From the NCBI RefSeq assembly GCF_037975245.1, contig NC_092572.1, forward strand, positions 31,903,989 through 31,967,988: a DNA stretch of 64,000 nt, written 5' to 3'. Position numbers and translations under genes: made by a program. Below the pieces are notes generated by a model. That model had not been told where the DNA came from. It did not search any database and worked only from the letters and a program-made list of their open reading frames with translations. This document shows positions 24,001 through 35,074 of this stretch, in pieces. Each line of letters begins with the position of its first letter. Position 1 is the first letter of the stretch. The stretch is from Apostichopus japonicus. Taxonomy: Eukaryota > Echinodermata > Holothuroidea > Aspidochirotida > Stichopodidae.

Positions 24001-25900
24001 AATAGGTTGGGAAATCCATGAATGATGGTTTCATACTTTCTGTTCTTTGTTCCAATATTGATACAATAGTGGAAATGGTTTAATATAATTGAAATTGGCT
24101 GCAATAGCTGTACTAAATAACAACCCTCAGATAAAAAGGATAGTTTTCTCTGCAGCGAAGCTCTGATGATGGACCAACCGTGATCATTCTTATTATAAAT
24201 GTGTAGTTTAATCTTACAAATTGAATGTGTTTATCTTAGCCTATCTTAATATATGTTGTACAATGTACTAGATGTATAATTCAACATAGAAGTGAATAAT
24301 CACTCAATGGAAACTTGAACCAAACTGACAAAAGAACTGTGAAATTAATCGATTTGAAATGAATGATTTTTGTTATAAACTGGTTTCTTCTTTTTCATAT
24401 ACAGCTTTTAATTCGATACAATCAGGAGAGCAACATGTCAACTTGAAGGCGAGACCATCCAACAGACCTCTAATTTATAAAGTTTTGCTCCAAGGATGCT
24501 TGTTAAGGGATTGAGACAATTATGACATCAGAATTGTTAGTCATGAACTCGATGATCTATCACAGTAGTTGTTGACTTAAAGCTATCTTTACAAGCTTTG
24601 AGGAAGAAGCAAAATATTGTAGCAAAGACACATACTTTGTATCTAAAGGAAAGGACTTCAAGATTTAAGTGGCCATCTTGTCACCAATACATTCATGCCT
24701 GAGAATTAATCCAAGTCGTACAATGTGTACTAACCTAGCTGGCGGCACCAATTTTGGTACAACATCTGTAGCCATATAGTACTGCTACTTTCAGAACCAG
24801 CTTCTGCTATTTTGACCAAGAGTTATTGTAAGGAAAATGCATCTACATAAAGCTGCAATATGAATAGGGAATAAAGCGATGTTGGAATGACCACCAGGGC
24901 AATACCCCAGGCTCTCATCTGATGGAAATATAAGGAAGTTTGACATCAGACCGGTCTAAAGACCTACTCTACCTCAAGCTGCAAGTATGACAAATGTAAT
25001 ATATGTTGTAGAAACTGGTAGCAATTACTGACTTCATTAACATCAATTTGGTTGGGGAATTTTGGTTGGGGAATTTGGTTGTTGTAGGAGTTTTATAACA
25101 CATCATTTGTCCATGATAGAATTGCTCCGTTAAGTCGGTTATATTTTTTTTTATATATATATACTTTTAATTCAATGTGTCAATTTGCCAGTGTAGCCTC
25201 TTAAATGCTATCAGAGAGTTTTCCATTCCAATTTATGTAATCTTGTACGTAGCTCATAGTCGTCAGTATCATATAAACAAGTATGTGCAAGTGGTATTTG
25301 CAAGTTGGTAATGTGCTGTCCTCCTTTGCAATGTAAGTCTGATGAGAGAAAAGAATATTCAGAGTTCATTTGATCTGTTGAGTACTATATTAATGTTATG
25401 GTTGATAACATGTTGTAAAAGAAAATTCAGTAGAACTATGAATTATCTAACATTTCACAGAATGCATTTCAATGAACATTGCAAAACCATTGATGGTTAC
25501 AGGATGGGTTCATTATCACTGTGAAGAATATATATATAAATACATATGGTGTATAACATGGATTGTCCTTACACTGTTTTTATTTGAAAGCACATTATAC
25601 ACATTAGACCTACTATTTGTCAATAGCTTCTAGTTACATTGGTGTAAAGAAGCAAGTTCTTTGTTCCTACTGTACATCATAGGTTTACATTAATAATGAT
25701 AGCCTAATTATGTTGTAATATTCAGTTGACAAGTCTACAATAATATACCTGTATGTATTTAAACACACACATTGTGTCACAAAGTATCTTCCATGCAAAT
25801 GGAAGATATGTTACACCTTTGTGGGTTTCATATTCTGTCATAATTATATTTTGTCATAATTTGTAATCAATTAAAGTGACGGGCAACTGTGTGTGCTACC
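21069..25900. other. 3' flank without a recognised gene
   Basis: Only short chance frames. A GT-rich repeat head similar to that at 6885 starts near 21890 (CCTTTGTAGTCAGGTCGGCCTGTGTG) and decays by about 22450. A possible acceptor (ctttttctacag) at 23006 leads into a frame ending at TAA 23091, but no partner exon was found. Confidence 0.45.
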
Positions 25901-25929
25901 TTGCTTGTAAACACTATAAGACTGGATGG

Positions 25930-26480
25930 CCTTAAACTTTCATTGTGGATATTCCTTGATGATGTCAAACATTCTGTTTATGGTGGAGGTGAAGGTCGTG
26001 CGGGGTTAGCAGAGACGAAATGTAAAAACTTTGTAAACACCACACAATAAGAATACAACCTTGGATGAATGTCATGTCTAGTGTTTATTGGTTCTATACT
26101 TAATTAGATGAATCTTTATTGTTATCATTGGAGGTCAACTTTCCCTTGAGGTCAGCAGAGATCAGAAGCTAAACATTTTAAAAACACGATATCTCAAGAA
26201 GGCAATATTGAATGTATCTAATACTTAGAATATTGTTATTTAGAATAATTTTCAAGAAAACTATTTTGCAAAGGTCATTTCAGGTCAGCAGAGGCAAAAA
26301 ATGAAAAAAAATGTAAAGAGGATATATCGAGAATTGAACTTTGGAAGAATTTCATATTTTAATACTTATCTGATCCATAATGAGAAAGTTAACTATGTTG
26401 TCCTTATTGGTGGACGAAGGTTATTTGATTTCATGAAACTGAAAAGATTGTAAACATGATGTCACGAGCGATGAATCTCG
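25930..26480. repeat. GGTCA-rich repeat, diverged units
   Basis: Units of about 140 bp contain 'GTAAACACC/GATATCTCAAGAA' and 'GGTCATTTCAGGTCAGCAGAGG'. Same family as 13870-14570 and 61200-61640. Confidence 0.6.
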
Positions 26481-27540
26481 GACATATTTCTTATTTGGTT
26501 TGTAGAGGCTCTATTTCAGATAAATGATCAGATAAATTGATGTATGTTATGTGACTTAATGATAGATATAAACGAGACGAAATGTCACTTGATTTTATCA
26601 GACGGCTAGGTTTGATGAAAACACTGTAAAAATTATATCTGCTTTAGCAAACATAAGATTAATCCAATTTCCCATATGAGGAACCCTCATAATAGGTACC
26701 AACATTATTGTCTGTAGCTTAATTAGCATTGTCGATGAAGCTTATGCCGCAACAATCGTGTCTTTTTACTTTTCTATCAACATCAGTTCTAATGTTATTT
26801 GCTAGCAATCCATTTGCTCAATCCTGAAGAAGATTTTTCCTTGTTAGTGGTCTTATTAATCTGTCAAAAATAAATCGAGCGTCATTGATGGTCGAGACAA
26901 GTCCAAATTTGAACTACTTCACAACATCTTGTCCAAGGGTCTTAATCTTTTCCAGGTGCACATTTCTGGCAATGGTTGGTTGGAAAGGGGCACCAATGTA
27001 CCATTTCTACAGAGGCTTTTTCACATTGAGGGGCAAACCAGGTGTATAAAATATTTCAGTTAGTAGAGGGCACCAAACAAAGTACATCAAATTGGTCGCA
27101 AGTAACCTTGAGTTTGATGATATGTAAAACAACGTTGATTAAGATAATACATGCCATTGCTCCCGCTCTCAACCAGATCTTTGTACTCGAACTCCCCTTA
27201 ACAGTACTCAATACGGTCAAGGAATATCACAGTGTTACATCATAATGATTAACTCTGCCAATCACAATGGTTGGAATTGGTTTTACTGCTGGGTGATAAG
27301 GTCAAGGGTTATAACAGTGTTTGTTAATATTGTGTATTAATATGGTTGAAGTCTATTTGGATGTGTTACTCAATTGATAACTGCTTGGAGTTTACAACAA
27401 AATCAATACTTTAGATTTAGTCTTCCAGTCACAATAGGTAAATAAAATAAATAATAATAAATAATTGAATAAAATATGACTTAAAGAAATACAAACTCGG
27501 TTTTACTTTTTTGTTGCGTACTAAAGATTTATTGTATAAT
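26480..27540. other. AT-rich intergenic DNA
   Basis: No coding or repeat signal that I can support; the 27042-27245 frame has no recognised domain. Confidence 0.45.
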
Positions 27541-27764
27541 ACAGTATTTGCCCCCCCCCCCCTTACAAACAATATTCAATAGACATATAACAATAATTAG
27601 TCTCATTTTGAGCAACAAGGACGGTGGTGGGGGTGGGGTGACTATCAATCAATTATAGAAGAACCCAAGGTGGAAAAGATAGGGGTGTGGTCAATGTTTG
27701 ACCGTCTTCTTTCTTCAACGTCCGTCATCTCCTCCATAGCTCTCATCATGCCATCCATACTCAG

Positions 27765-27910
27765 GCGCGTATCCAGGATTTTCAAACCCGGGGGGCGCGA
27801 ATTACTATCTAAGCGGAGCGCCACCATTAGTTGGCGCGCAGCGTACAAGAAAATTTCTTGTTTTGATACCCCCAGATCACCGGAAACGGCACTTCTCGGG
27901 CTTGAAATGA
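27765..27910 (+). mobile_element. hAT-like element end with shared GC-rich core
   Basis: Starts with CAGGCGCGTATCCAGG and a GGGGGGCGCG run, followed by the core TATCTAAGCGGAGCGCCACC and TTGGCGCGCAGCGTACAAGAAAATTT that recurs at least six more times in the window. No matching right end with a target duplication was found, so the limits are uncertain. Confidence 0.5.
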
Positions 27911-28422
27911 CCAACCAGATGTACACTTTTTGCCTGAGAACCAAGTATTTCCTAATAGTTTTTTTTTTCTCCATCCATAACCTTTTTGAAGATTGTCAAC
28001 CCGGCACACATCGTGTTCGACCTGATCGCATCTCCTGTGGGTCTTTGCTTTTGTAGGTGATTCTACGTCGCGGCCCACAATACCCCCCATATTTGTTCAG
28101 GATTTGAAAATTCACATTTCTCGTGAATAAACTCACTTCAAAACATACCCATAATGTTGTACAAAATTTCATCTATGGACAACCAATATAGAAAAACTTC
28201 CTTCAACCCCTAACAGACCGGTCAAAATTGCACGAGTAGAGGGAAGTGTGATACAGAATGTTGGTCAGACATTTTCGAAAATTCAGACACAGTTAATTTA
28301 TTGGTGTAGAAATATTGACACCTCTTATAACGGCTACTATAAAACTTGGTTGAAGGAAATGAAAAAATAGCAGATATTTCCGAAACCGAACACTACACAC
28401 ATAGGCGTAGGAGGCGCGGCGG

Positions 28423-28804
28423 CAGTGGCGGAGCTAGGGGTATTGGTCAGGAGGGGCGAGAATGGTCTGTAGGGGCGCTTTCGACACTATCTAAGCGGAG
28501 CGCAACCACTGGTTGGCGCGTAGCGTACAGAAAATTTTTGAGTAAAGATGCTCCCTAGATCGCCGGAAATTGACCCTTTCCGGGCCTGGCTAATTTGCAG
28601 ATGAACGAAGAATAAGGTGTCATCGCCAAATTACACCAACAAAATGTAACAAATGTCAATAAGTAGATGAGAGCGCAATGAAAAAGTCAATAATCTAGAA
28701 TAAGTAAAAAGTGGTAAAGAGCTGAAAAAGGCGCCAGCAGTCCATTTGAGTCCGTCAGGGGGGGGGGGCATCCGCCCCATGACCGTATGGACGCTCCGCC
28801 ACTG
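28423..28804. mobile_element. hAT-like MITE, 382 bp, with 8-bp target duplication
   Basis: Left end CAGTGGCGGAGC and right end GCTCCGCCACTG are inverted copies (12 bp). The element is flanked on both sides by the identical octamer CGCGGCGG (28415-28422 and 28805-28812). An 8-bp duplication and CAGTGGCG-type ends are typical of the hAT superfamily. Inside is the core TATCTAAGCGGAGCGC near 28488. No transposase frame, so it is non-autonomous. Confidence 0.8.
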
Positions 28805-29146
28805 CGCGGCGGGGGTGCAGCCCCTAATTCGCCATTACTAATGTAAAAGAGAGTTTTGACATAATTGGACCTCCATGCTTTTTCTACATCTACATGAGAC
28901 ATGTCGTTGTTTACATTAGCTTCCCGCGGTATACTGCGCAATTTGAACGGACCGTACGGTACATGATGGCATGCGATGTAGTAACCGATGCTTGCTTATA
29001 TGATATTGACTTTAACATGTTGAACGCGCGCGAATTGTTGGTTATTTTTTCAGGCAAGTCGGACAGTTTTGGCTTTTCATCCTGAAACGCCATTTTCATG
29101 CTCACTGATATGATGTGATATCTGCTGTTTGCGTTACAAATTCCAA

Positions 29147-29460
29147 CAGGCGCGTAGCGAGGAATTTGCCAGGGGAGGGGCGAAGCCTGTAGGCAAATTA
29201 TCTAAGCGTAGCGCCACCATAGGTTGGCGCGAAGCGTACAAGAAAATTTTGGCCGAAAATGCCTCCCAGATCGCTGGAAATGGCACTACCCAGGATCATT
29301 TGTTAGCGCGAAGCGTACAAGCAAATTTTGGCCGAAAATGTCTCTCAGGTCGCTGGAAATGACACTTCCCAGGCCTTGTAAGTTGCATCTAAGCACTTTC
29401 TATTTTGAAATTACTTAGCGATATCATTTAAAAAAAATGCTGAATGGGGGGGCGGGCGGG
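29147..29460 (+). mobile_element. Related GC-rich element fragment with internal duplication
   Basis: Begins CAGGCGCGTAGCGAGG and carries the core TATCTAAGCGTAGCGCCACC at about 29199. The segment from GCGAAGCGTACAAG through GGCCGAAAATG is present twice in tandem (about 29228-29300 and 29307-29380). It ends in a G-rich tract near 29460. No target duplication was found. Confidence 0.5.
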
Positions 29461-29714
29461 CGGTCGCCCCCATCCCAAAATGCGTCATGTTCCCCGACGA
29501 CACGGTCGAGTTCGAGACCAGCCACAGTTGGTTTCATAGCACAATTCTACACACGCGTCATGATAGACCATATAGGGCCTATAGTATATATATAGATCAT
29601 TAGTGAGAGAGGGAAATGGAAACGTCAAAAAATGGAGTTGTCGGTGTAAAGGGTAGGGTGAGTCACACTTTTACGAAATCATTGATCCGTCACTGGCTAC
29701 CCTTCAGCGCTGTA

Positions 29715-29915
29715 ATGATGTCACTGTTCCTCTTTCTCTTCCCGGTGTCTTCGCTTTTTTCTTTTACTCCCTCCTTTTCTCCTTTTTCTCTCTTTCTTCT
29801 TTTTCTTTTCCCTTCCTTCCTCTCCTCTTTTTCCCCTCTTTTTTCCTTTTTTCTTCTCTTTTTTTTTCTCTCCTCTTTTTCTTACCCGGGGGGCGCGCGC
29901 CCCCAACGCCCCCCT
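29715..29915. repeat. Pyrimidine tract ending in GC-rich element end
   Basis: About 170 bases of almost pure C/T, then CCCGGGGGGCGCGCGCCCCC and CCTGGATAC. A purine-tract-plus-GGATCC end at 39100-39220 has the same make-up inverted, so this is probably one end of a related transposon. The long Ser/Phe or Lys/Arg frames over it reflect composition only. Confidence 0.5.
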
Positions 29916-29929
29916 GGATACTGGTCCCC

Positions 29930-31185
29930 TCCCTTACGTATCATCGTCCCCTTCAAATACAGGTTATCGTGACTAGGTATTCGCAGAGAGTTGTTATGGA
30001 AAGCTGCCCAACAAAACCCCAAAAGGGTAATATAATAGAGGTGCTGTAGGCAAGGCTACCTGAACACATCATGTTTCGTTAAACATCATATGAGAACGCT
30101 GAACTGACCTCACTGGAAAACGTCACACAATTTGATTAACGGGATAGTGTACTACAAATTTGAAATATTCATTTTAATACAAACAAAATGGGAACATGAA
30201 TAGATCCATTCCCATTCCTCTTACTTGTATGTTGTTACCTATTGGAATCACAAGGGCTTACACGTATCCGTGTAAAGAAACCCACTTAAGTTTTTTTCAT
30301 AATTATGCATATCCTAAACGCAAATACCATAAACAGTTTATTAAGGTATATGATTCGGGGGATAAAGGAATTAAAGGGATTTGTTCATGTTTATGAGAAT
30401 TAAATACTTTAGGGAGTAACCAGTGTGTGACCGTAATGTGGTAACCACGAGGTCACTGGTTTGAAACTCATTAATTTCTAGCCCAAATTTGAAAATCATA
30501 CTCTTTAATTTCTGTTCAAGATTTGATACGGTTACATCATGTCACACCTATATATCTTTTAAGTGGATGTCAATTTTAACTGTCAAATGTCGCATTCAGA
30601 TTGTCACATTATTGACGTAGAACAAACTGCACACGTCTACAGACCAGTAGTATATCATTAACAGCCAATGAAGGACACATGAGGTATACACTTCGACATT
30701 TTGAAGTATCCTGACCGATCTAGAAAATATTGCCGCATTTTGTAATAATGTCACGCAGTTTATATATCAGGCCGTTCCAGGCGTTCCTACAACCTTTTGG
30801 CTAGAAAGTGACACAGGAAATCCTTAAAACCCAATAATGTTGACTAGAATGTTGACGAGGGCAAGAGCCTTACCACGAAGAACATTATTTTCGCAGGCGC
30901 CCAACAAGCGATCTGATCGCCCCCCCCCCTCCCCCAACTCCCTTACTTTGATATGGATTTTCACAATACTGACCCGAATATAACTATCGCAAAACGTAAC
31001 TTAATATTATTGTAGATTGAAGATTTCCCAATAGGATAACATTTTAAAATAAGTAATTTCATACAAGTTAACACATTTTAAAATTGTAACATTGAAATAA
31101 CTCTATTAATACGTACTTTTTAAGGTATTTGGCTTTCTTAACAGTAGTTATGTACAGAATGTACATTAATCTATATACAAATAGT
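29930..31185. other. Intergenic DNA
   Basis: No gene seen. A stretch near 30426-30475 (GTGACC..., GAGGTCACTGGTTTGAAACTC) faintly recalls tRNA A and B boxes, perhaps a decayed SINE, but is too degenerate to call. Confidence 0.4.
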
Positions 31186-31189
31186 AGTT

Positions 31190-31700
31190 TTAATAAATAT
31201 ACTTCTTTCATTATATGGAAATCTCTCTTCATGCTATCAATTTCGAATCGATGTTGATGATATCAAACTCGATTATATGTTGATACTTTCAAATCCTCAT
31301 CTGTGTCGATGTTATCAAACTCCAATATATATGTTAATGAAATTATTGTTCGTGAATCTCATTTTCTATATAGTATAAACGCGAGTCCTTGTTCTTGCTA
31401 TCATACGCGGATCTCTGTCGATGCTATCAAACGTAAACCTCCATTGTACCTTTCAAGAACCTATGATGCTACTGGACACCAATCTCTGTTAATAAGTAGC
31501 CCGAGCATATCGTAACACATCGTAACACTAATCTGTACCGATCCTATTGCACCAGGCGAATCTCTATTGTTCGTACAGTAAACGCGAAGCTTTGTTGATC
31601 CTATCGTTATTCGTTGATCCAATATTACGCTATTCTTTGTTAATCATATAGAGACGCGAATTTCCATTGATCTTAATGATCTTTATGTTGACCCTTTCGC
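31190..31700. repeat. Degenerate minisatellite, about 28-bp period
   Basis: Repeated, diverged copies of a motif like 'CTCTGTTGATGCTATCAAACGCGAAT' (for example near 31255, 31300, 31400, 31550, 31590). Substitutions are many, so the array is old. No other copy was seen in the window. Confidence 0.55.
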
Positions 31701-32435
31701 AATATTTCGTTGAAAACCAAATGTCAACAATGTCCAGGTTCCACGGCTTCTGTTATATGAGTTAATGCATGTTGATTTCATTCCTATCTGGCAACGAGTA
31801 AACGGCTCAAGTTGCTCACATGGCGTGCCAGTAAATATTTACTGAAAAACAAATTTTATGATACGAATTTTCAGACCTAACTTAAACACTTGGTTTGACC
31901 GCATTCATTGCTTCATATACACTAGGAATAGTACATAATTATAGAACATTCATTTTATATTGAAATTGTTCACCAACTGTACAATTACGCGTGACGAATA
32001 GTGTAAAGTAAGTAGGCCTGACGTTTCGATCCTAGCAGGATCTTCTCCGTTTACCCTCCCCACCCCACCCCCACCCTGTCGCCCGTCTGCTCGTGGCTCT
32101 CTTCCAACTTTTTTCTCAACACTTTTCTGTCTTTGTCATTCTCTTGTTTAGAGATACTTTGTCTCTCTACAGTTTATCTCCTACATATACCTCTTCGCTT
32201 CCCCCGGCCTTTTGGTTTCATTCTTCTCTCCATCCACGGTCTACTGATCCTCTTACATCTATCTGTTTTTGTGTTCACCCTGCTTATTAACCTGTCTGTA
32301 TTCTTTGCGTGTATTTGCCCCTCCTGTTACCGTTACTTGTTAGTCAGCCTCATTCACTTGTATCACATGACCATTTTCATCCGCCTCCTAAGATTCTGGA
32401 AATCTGAATAAATTGGAAATGCGCATACTCTCTGT

Positions 32436-32497
32436 CACCCGATACTCATAGCTAGTACAGTAACTACTGTTACTGTACTAGCTATGAGTATCGGGTG
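32436..32497. repeat. Perfect 62-bp palindrome (29-bp stem, 4-bp loop)
   Basis: CACCCGATACTCATAGCTAG... at 32436-32464 is followed by TACT and its exact reverse complement at 32469-32497. TCTGT stands immediately outside both ends (32431-32435 and 32498-32502), as a 5-bp direct repeat would. It could be the stub of an inverted-repeat element, or a replication/repair product. Confidence 0.9.
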
Positions 32498-33450
32498 TCT
32501 GTATACTTTGTGTTGTTTTTGCTACAATGTGTTGGTAGCAAACTTGTCCATGAAAGGAGAGATAAGGACCTTGAAAACATTATGATACTTTTTTTTCACC
32601 AAAATCACGCCAGGAAAGATGAGAGTAGGCAGAGAAATTAAAGGTTTGGAAACAAACAAATAAAACATGACAATTAATTTGTTTGTCACAGTATTGTCTG
32701 AATCGGATTAAACGATAACTCTCTAGTTAGTAACAGTCATGTGGTTGTAACAATGTATCTAGATCTCTAAGTTGTTGAAGGAGTATCCAGTCATTCATTT
32801 CTGCGACCTTTATTCTTTTTTTGCCTTTATTTTTCTTACATCTTATATTTTCTGTTTCAGCGACTTCTATATTATTGTTTTGAGGACATTTCATCCTCTC
32901 TTTTAGTATGTCTACCCTGAAGTTTAGTTATGCTACATTGCTACTCCAACTGCGATAGGCTGGTCGCTGTATATCATATTGTTAACCTCTATAAGAGCCT
33001 ATAACGCAGGCTACTCCGAATTAGAAATGTCTCTCGTAAGAAATATTGACCAACTATGACACTCTTCCGACATTAAAGGTGATTGATCGATTGATTACTA
33101 TTGATTTCACGATGTCCAATTTCAGAAGAGAGAAATCAGTCGCCAGGAAGCAATGTTCTGTTTGCTTCGTGAACGAACTGTTATTCGTAATTGAGGCCTC
33201 GCGTAGAGATTATATGATCCTGCATTTTGAGATAAAATGTGAAGTAGTAGAAACGAAAAATATTAGTCATAAAAACGTGAAAGAAATGCACAAAAGACGA
33301 ACAGTTTATTTTTCAGAAATGATAAAATTTCGCAAAACGGAAAATGGTCGCAAAAACGAAAAAAAAAACCCCAAAAGCAAAGATAAAAGTCTGAAAAAAC
33401 ATGCATACTGCTGGTTACATCATTTGAATGTATTATTTATATTTTCATAC

Positions 33451-33456
33451 TTTATT
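33451..33456 (-). promoter_or_regulatory. Poly(A) signal of the collagen-C4-like gene
   Basis: TTTATT on the + strand, i.e. AATAAA on the gene strand, 108 bases beyond the stop codon. Position and match are ordinary for an animal transcript end. Confidence 0.5.
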
Positions 33457-33563
33457 TAACTGCGATATTTTTACCAATTATTTTAATATATTCACGAGTT
33501 TTTAGAGATTTAAAATGAAAATTATCCAAAGTCACTGTGCTTAGATATGCAAATACTTTTAGT

Positions 33564-34045
33564 TTACATGGTACACACAGCACACGTCAGTTCATAGCCA
33601 TCAACATAAGGACCACAAGGAATGCCGCCGCTGGCCCCACTTGATAAACATCTAGCCTCCACCAAATTGAGGGAATCCCGCTTAGTATCAGGAGGAATCC
33701 CATCGGAGCTAGCTATCACCTGCATCTCTCTATCGACACAAACATGCGTTGACCTTTTATGTACTGAATGAACTCTCGCGGACATCAAATAACCTCCGTA
33801 CTCTCTGGTCCATCCATTTGAAGGGCACACATTCGTGCCAGGAATGATCAGTTTAGCGAATCTGGCCGTTGCTAAGCAGACTGCGCAAGGAACATCATAC
33901 CATTGTTTAGATTGAAGTTGTGGAAAATTAGTTGTCTGATATTCCATGCCATGAATGAAAGATCTTTCTGACCCTACGCCAGCTACTGGAGAATCGTACA
34001 CAGGGTTTTGCGATAGGCAAAGTTGATTTACTCCGCCCCGGAATC
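33564..34045 (-). CDS. Short-chain collagen C4-like secreted protein, exon 3 (last)
   Basis: The acceptor cgcgcag is chosen because it alone completes the split codon from exon 2 in frame; the open frame runs further 5' (to 34112) but as intron. The exon gives GFRGGVNQLCL, QWYDVPCAVCLA, IPGTNVCPSNGWTREYGGYL, THVCVDREM, LVEARC and PYVDGYELTCAVCTM, then TAA. These are the hallmarks of the cysteine-rich globular domain of 'short-chain collagen C4-like' proteins of cnidarians, molluscs and echinoderms: DVPCAVC, GWTREYxGYLMS, VCVD, VEARC, PPYVDGxELTCVVC. No Gly-X-Y collagen repeat is present. Function is poorly known; probably an extracellular or mucus/immune-type protein. Confidence 0.85.
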
Positions 34046-34960
34046 CTGCGCGTTTGTTCCCGCGGCGGAGCCTCGGTTGAAATATAAAAAGATTTATCAT
34101 AATGCTGTGCATGCTTTCTTTAGTAGAAAGATTTGTATTTATAATTTTCTCGAATATGCGATTAGAAGTATCTATTTAAGAACCTTTTTGTAGTAGAAAC
34201 GTGCCTGGGAGCAGTGTTAGTTGTATAGCACCTTGGAGACCACTTTAATACGTTATGAATCGCAACAAAAGACGTCTTTATTTAAGTCAGAAAGGTTATT
34301 TGACTTAACCGCGTAGGTGTATCACTACCTTCAACCTCCAACACATCACCTATTTTGGTTGTTTTAAATTGATGTTATTTTCGACATGGATACATTTTCG
34401 CAACTGTAAACGGGGATAAAGGTAGTTAGAATATTTTCTTTGTGTAATCTTGCAAACTATTAAATCATGGGCTATTGCAGAAACTCAAACATCGTTTTCT
34501 TCTACTTTTAAATGAATAGATTACCTCACGTACGGACAACATGCAGTATAACTTATTAGATATGCTTCCCGGACGTCCCCCTTTTTTTACAAACAGACAA
34601 AATCCTCTTTATTTAAAATCTTAACTGTGATCGGTTGAAAATTCGTATCAATACTTTTCACATATCTCAAGCTGAAAAGGTTTTACTTCCATCTCATAAA
34701 GTTTTAAGAAATAGTTGAAAACTACTTGCCTGGTGGAATATATATATACATGGTATTTCGGGTATATTGTCTTATCATTAACAAATCTATAAAAATTTAA
34801 ATTAATCTCATCTATTTGTCGGTATTAATTACTGGTGGATTATTTTTTCTTTCAAAAACCATTTTAAACTAATAGCATAAAACAATGCGATCATAATAGT
34901 TTGCTTTTTCAAAAAGAAATTTTTGTAAAAACATTTGTTTGTAATTAACATATCAGCTAC
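34046..34960 (-). other. Intron 2 of the collagen-C4-like gene
   Basis: AT-rich, phase 1, with no repeat or exon seen. Confidence 0.7.
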
Positions 34961-35074
34961 CTGTATAAACTAACTGTGAAGAGGATGGACAACTATGATG
35001 ACCCCATCTAACGTAGATGGCTCCATTAGCTGATTCTCCTGGAGGACTTCGGGGGTTAGACTGGTCATCTCCGG
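34961..35074 (-). CDS. Short-chain collagen C4-like secreted protein, exon 2
   Basis: A 114-bp exon between tattacag and gtagct, entering and leaving in phase 1. It encodes AGDDQSNPRSPPGESANGAI then YVRWGHHSCPSSSQLVYTG. The segment Y-V-R-W-G-x(2-3)-C-P...LVYxG is the characteristic start of the C4-like globular domain, directly completed by exon 3. The preceding Pro/Ser-rich stretch is a short linker after the signal-peptide region. Confidence 0.85.

Larger units (their letters stand above)
31700..33560. other. Intergenic DNA left of the collagen-C4-like gene
   Basis: Mixed AT-rich sequence with a C/T-rich part (32050-32330) and the palindrome listed separately. A 137-codon open frame at 33046-33459 is lysine-rich, AT-biased and unlike any protein I recognise; I do not call it. 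Confidence 0.4.

Noticed and set aside
27670-28056. 128-codon frame and opposite-strand frames
   Set aside because: They cross the shared hAT-like core, which is repeated non-coding sequence elsewhere in the window.
27765-29915. One large transposon from CAGGCGCGTATCCAGG to CCTGGATAC
   Set aside because: The ends share only short similarity and no target duplication could be found; several separate fragments are more likely.
29616-29972. 118-codon Ser/Phe/Leu-rich frame, membrane-protein-like
   Set aside because: It follows a pure pyrimidine tract; hydrophobicity is a by-product of T-rich codons.
30426-30475. tRNA-like A/B box pattern
   Set aside because: The B box is degenerate (GGTTTGAAACT) and no cloverleaf can be drawn; at most an old SINE remnant.
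32436-32497. Hairpin as a microRNA precursor
   Set aside because: A perfect stem with a 4-base loop lacks the bulges and loop size of animal precursors; an inverted-repeat origin is more likely.
33046-33459. 137-codon open frame on the + strand
   Set aside because: Lysine-rich AT-biased composition, no domain, no promoter or splice support; chance is likely.
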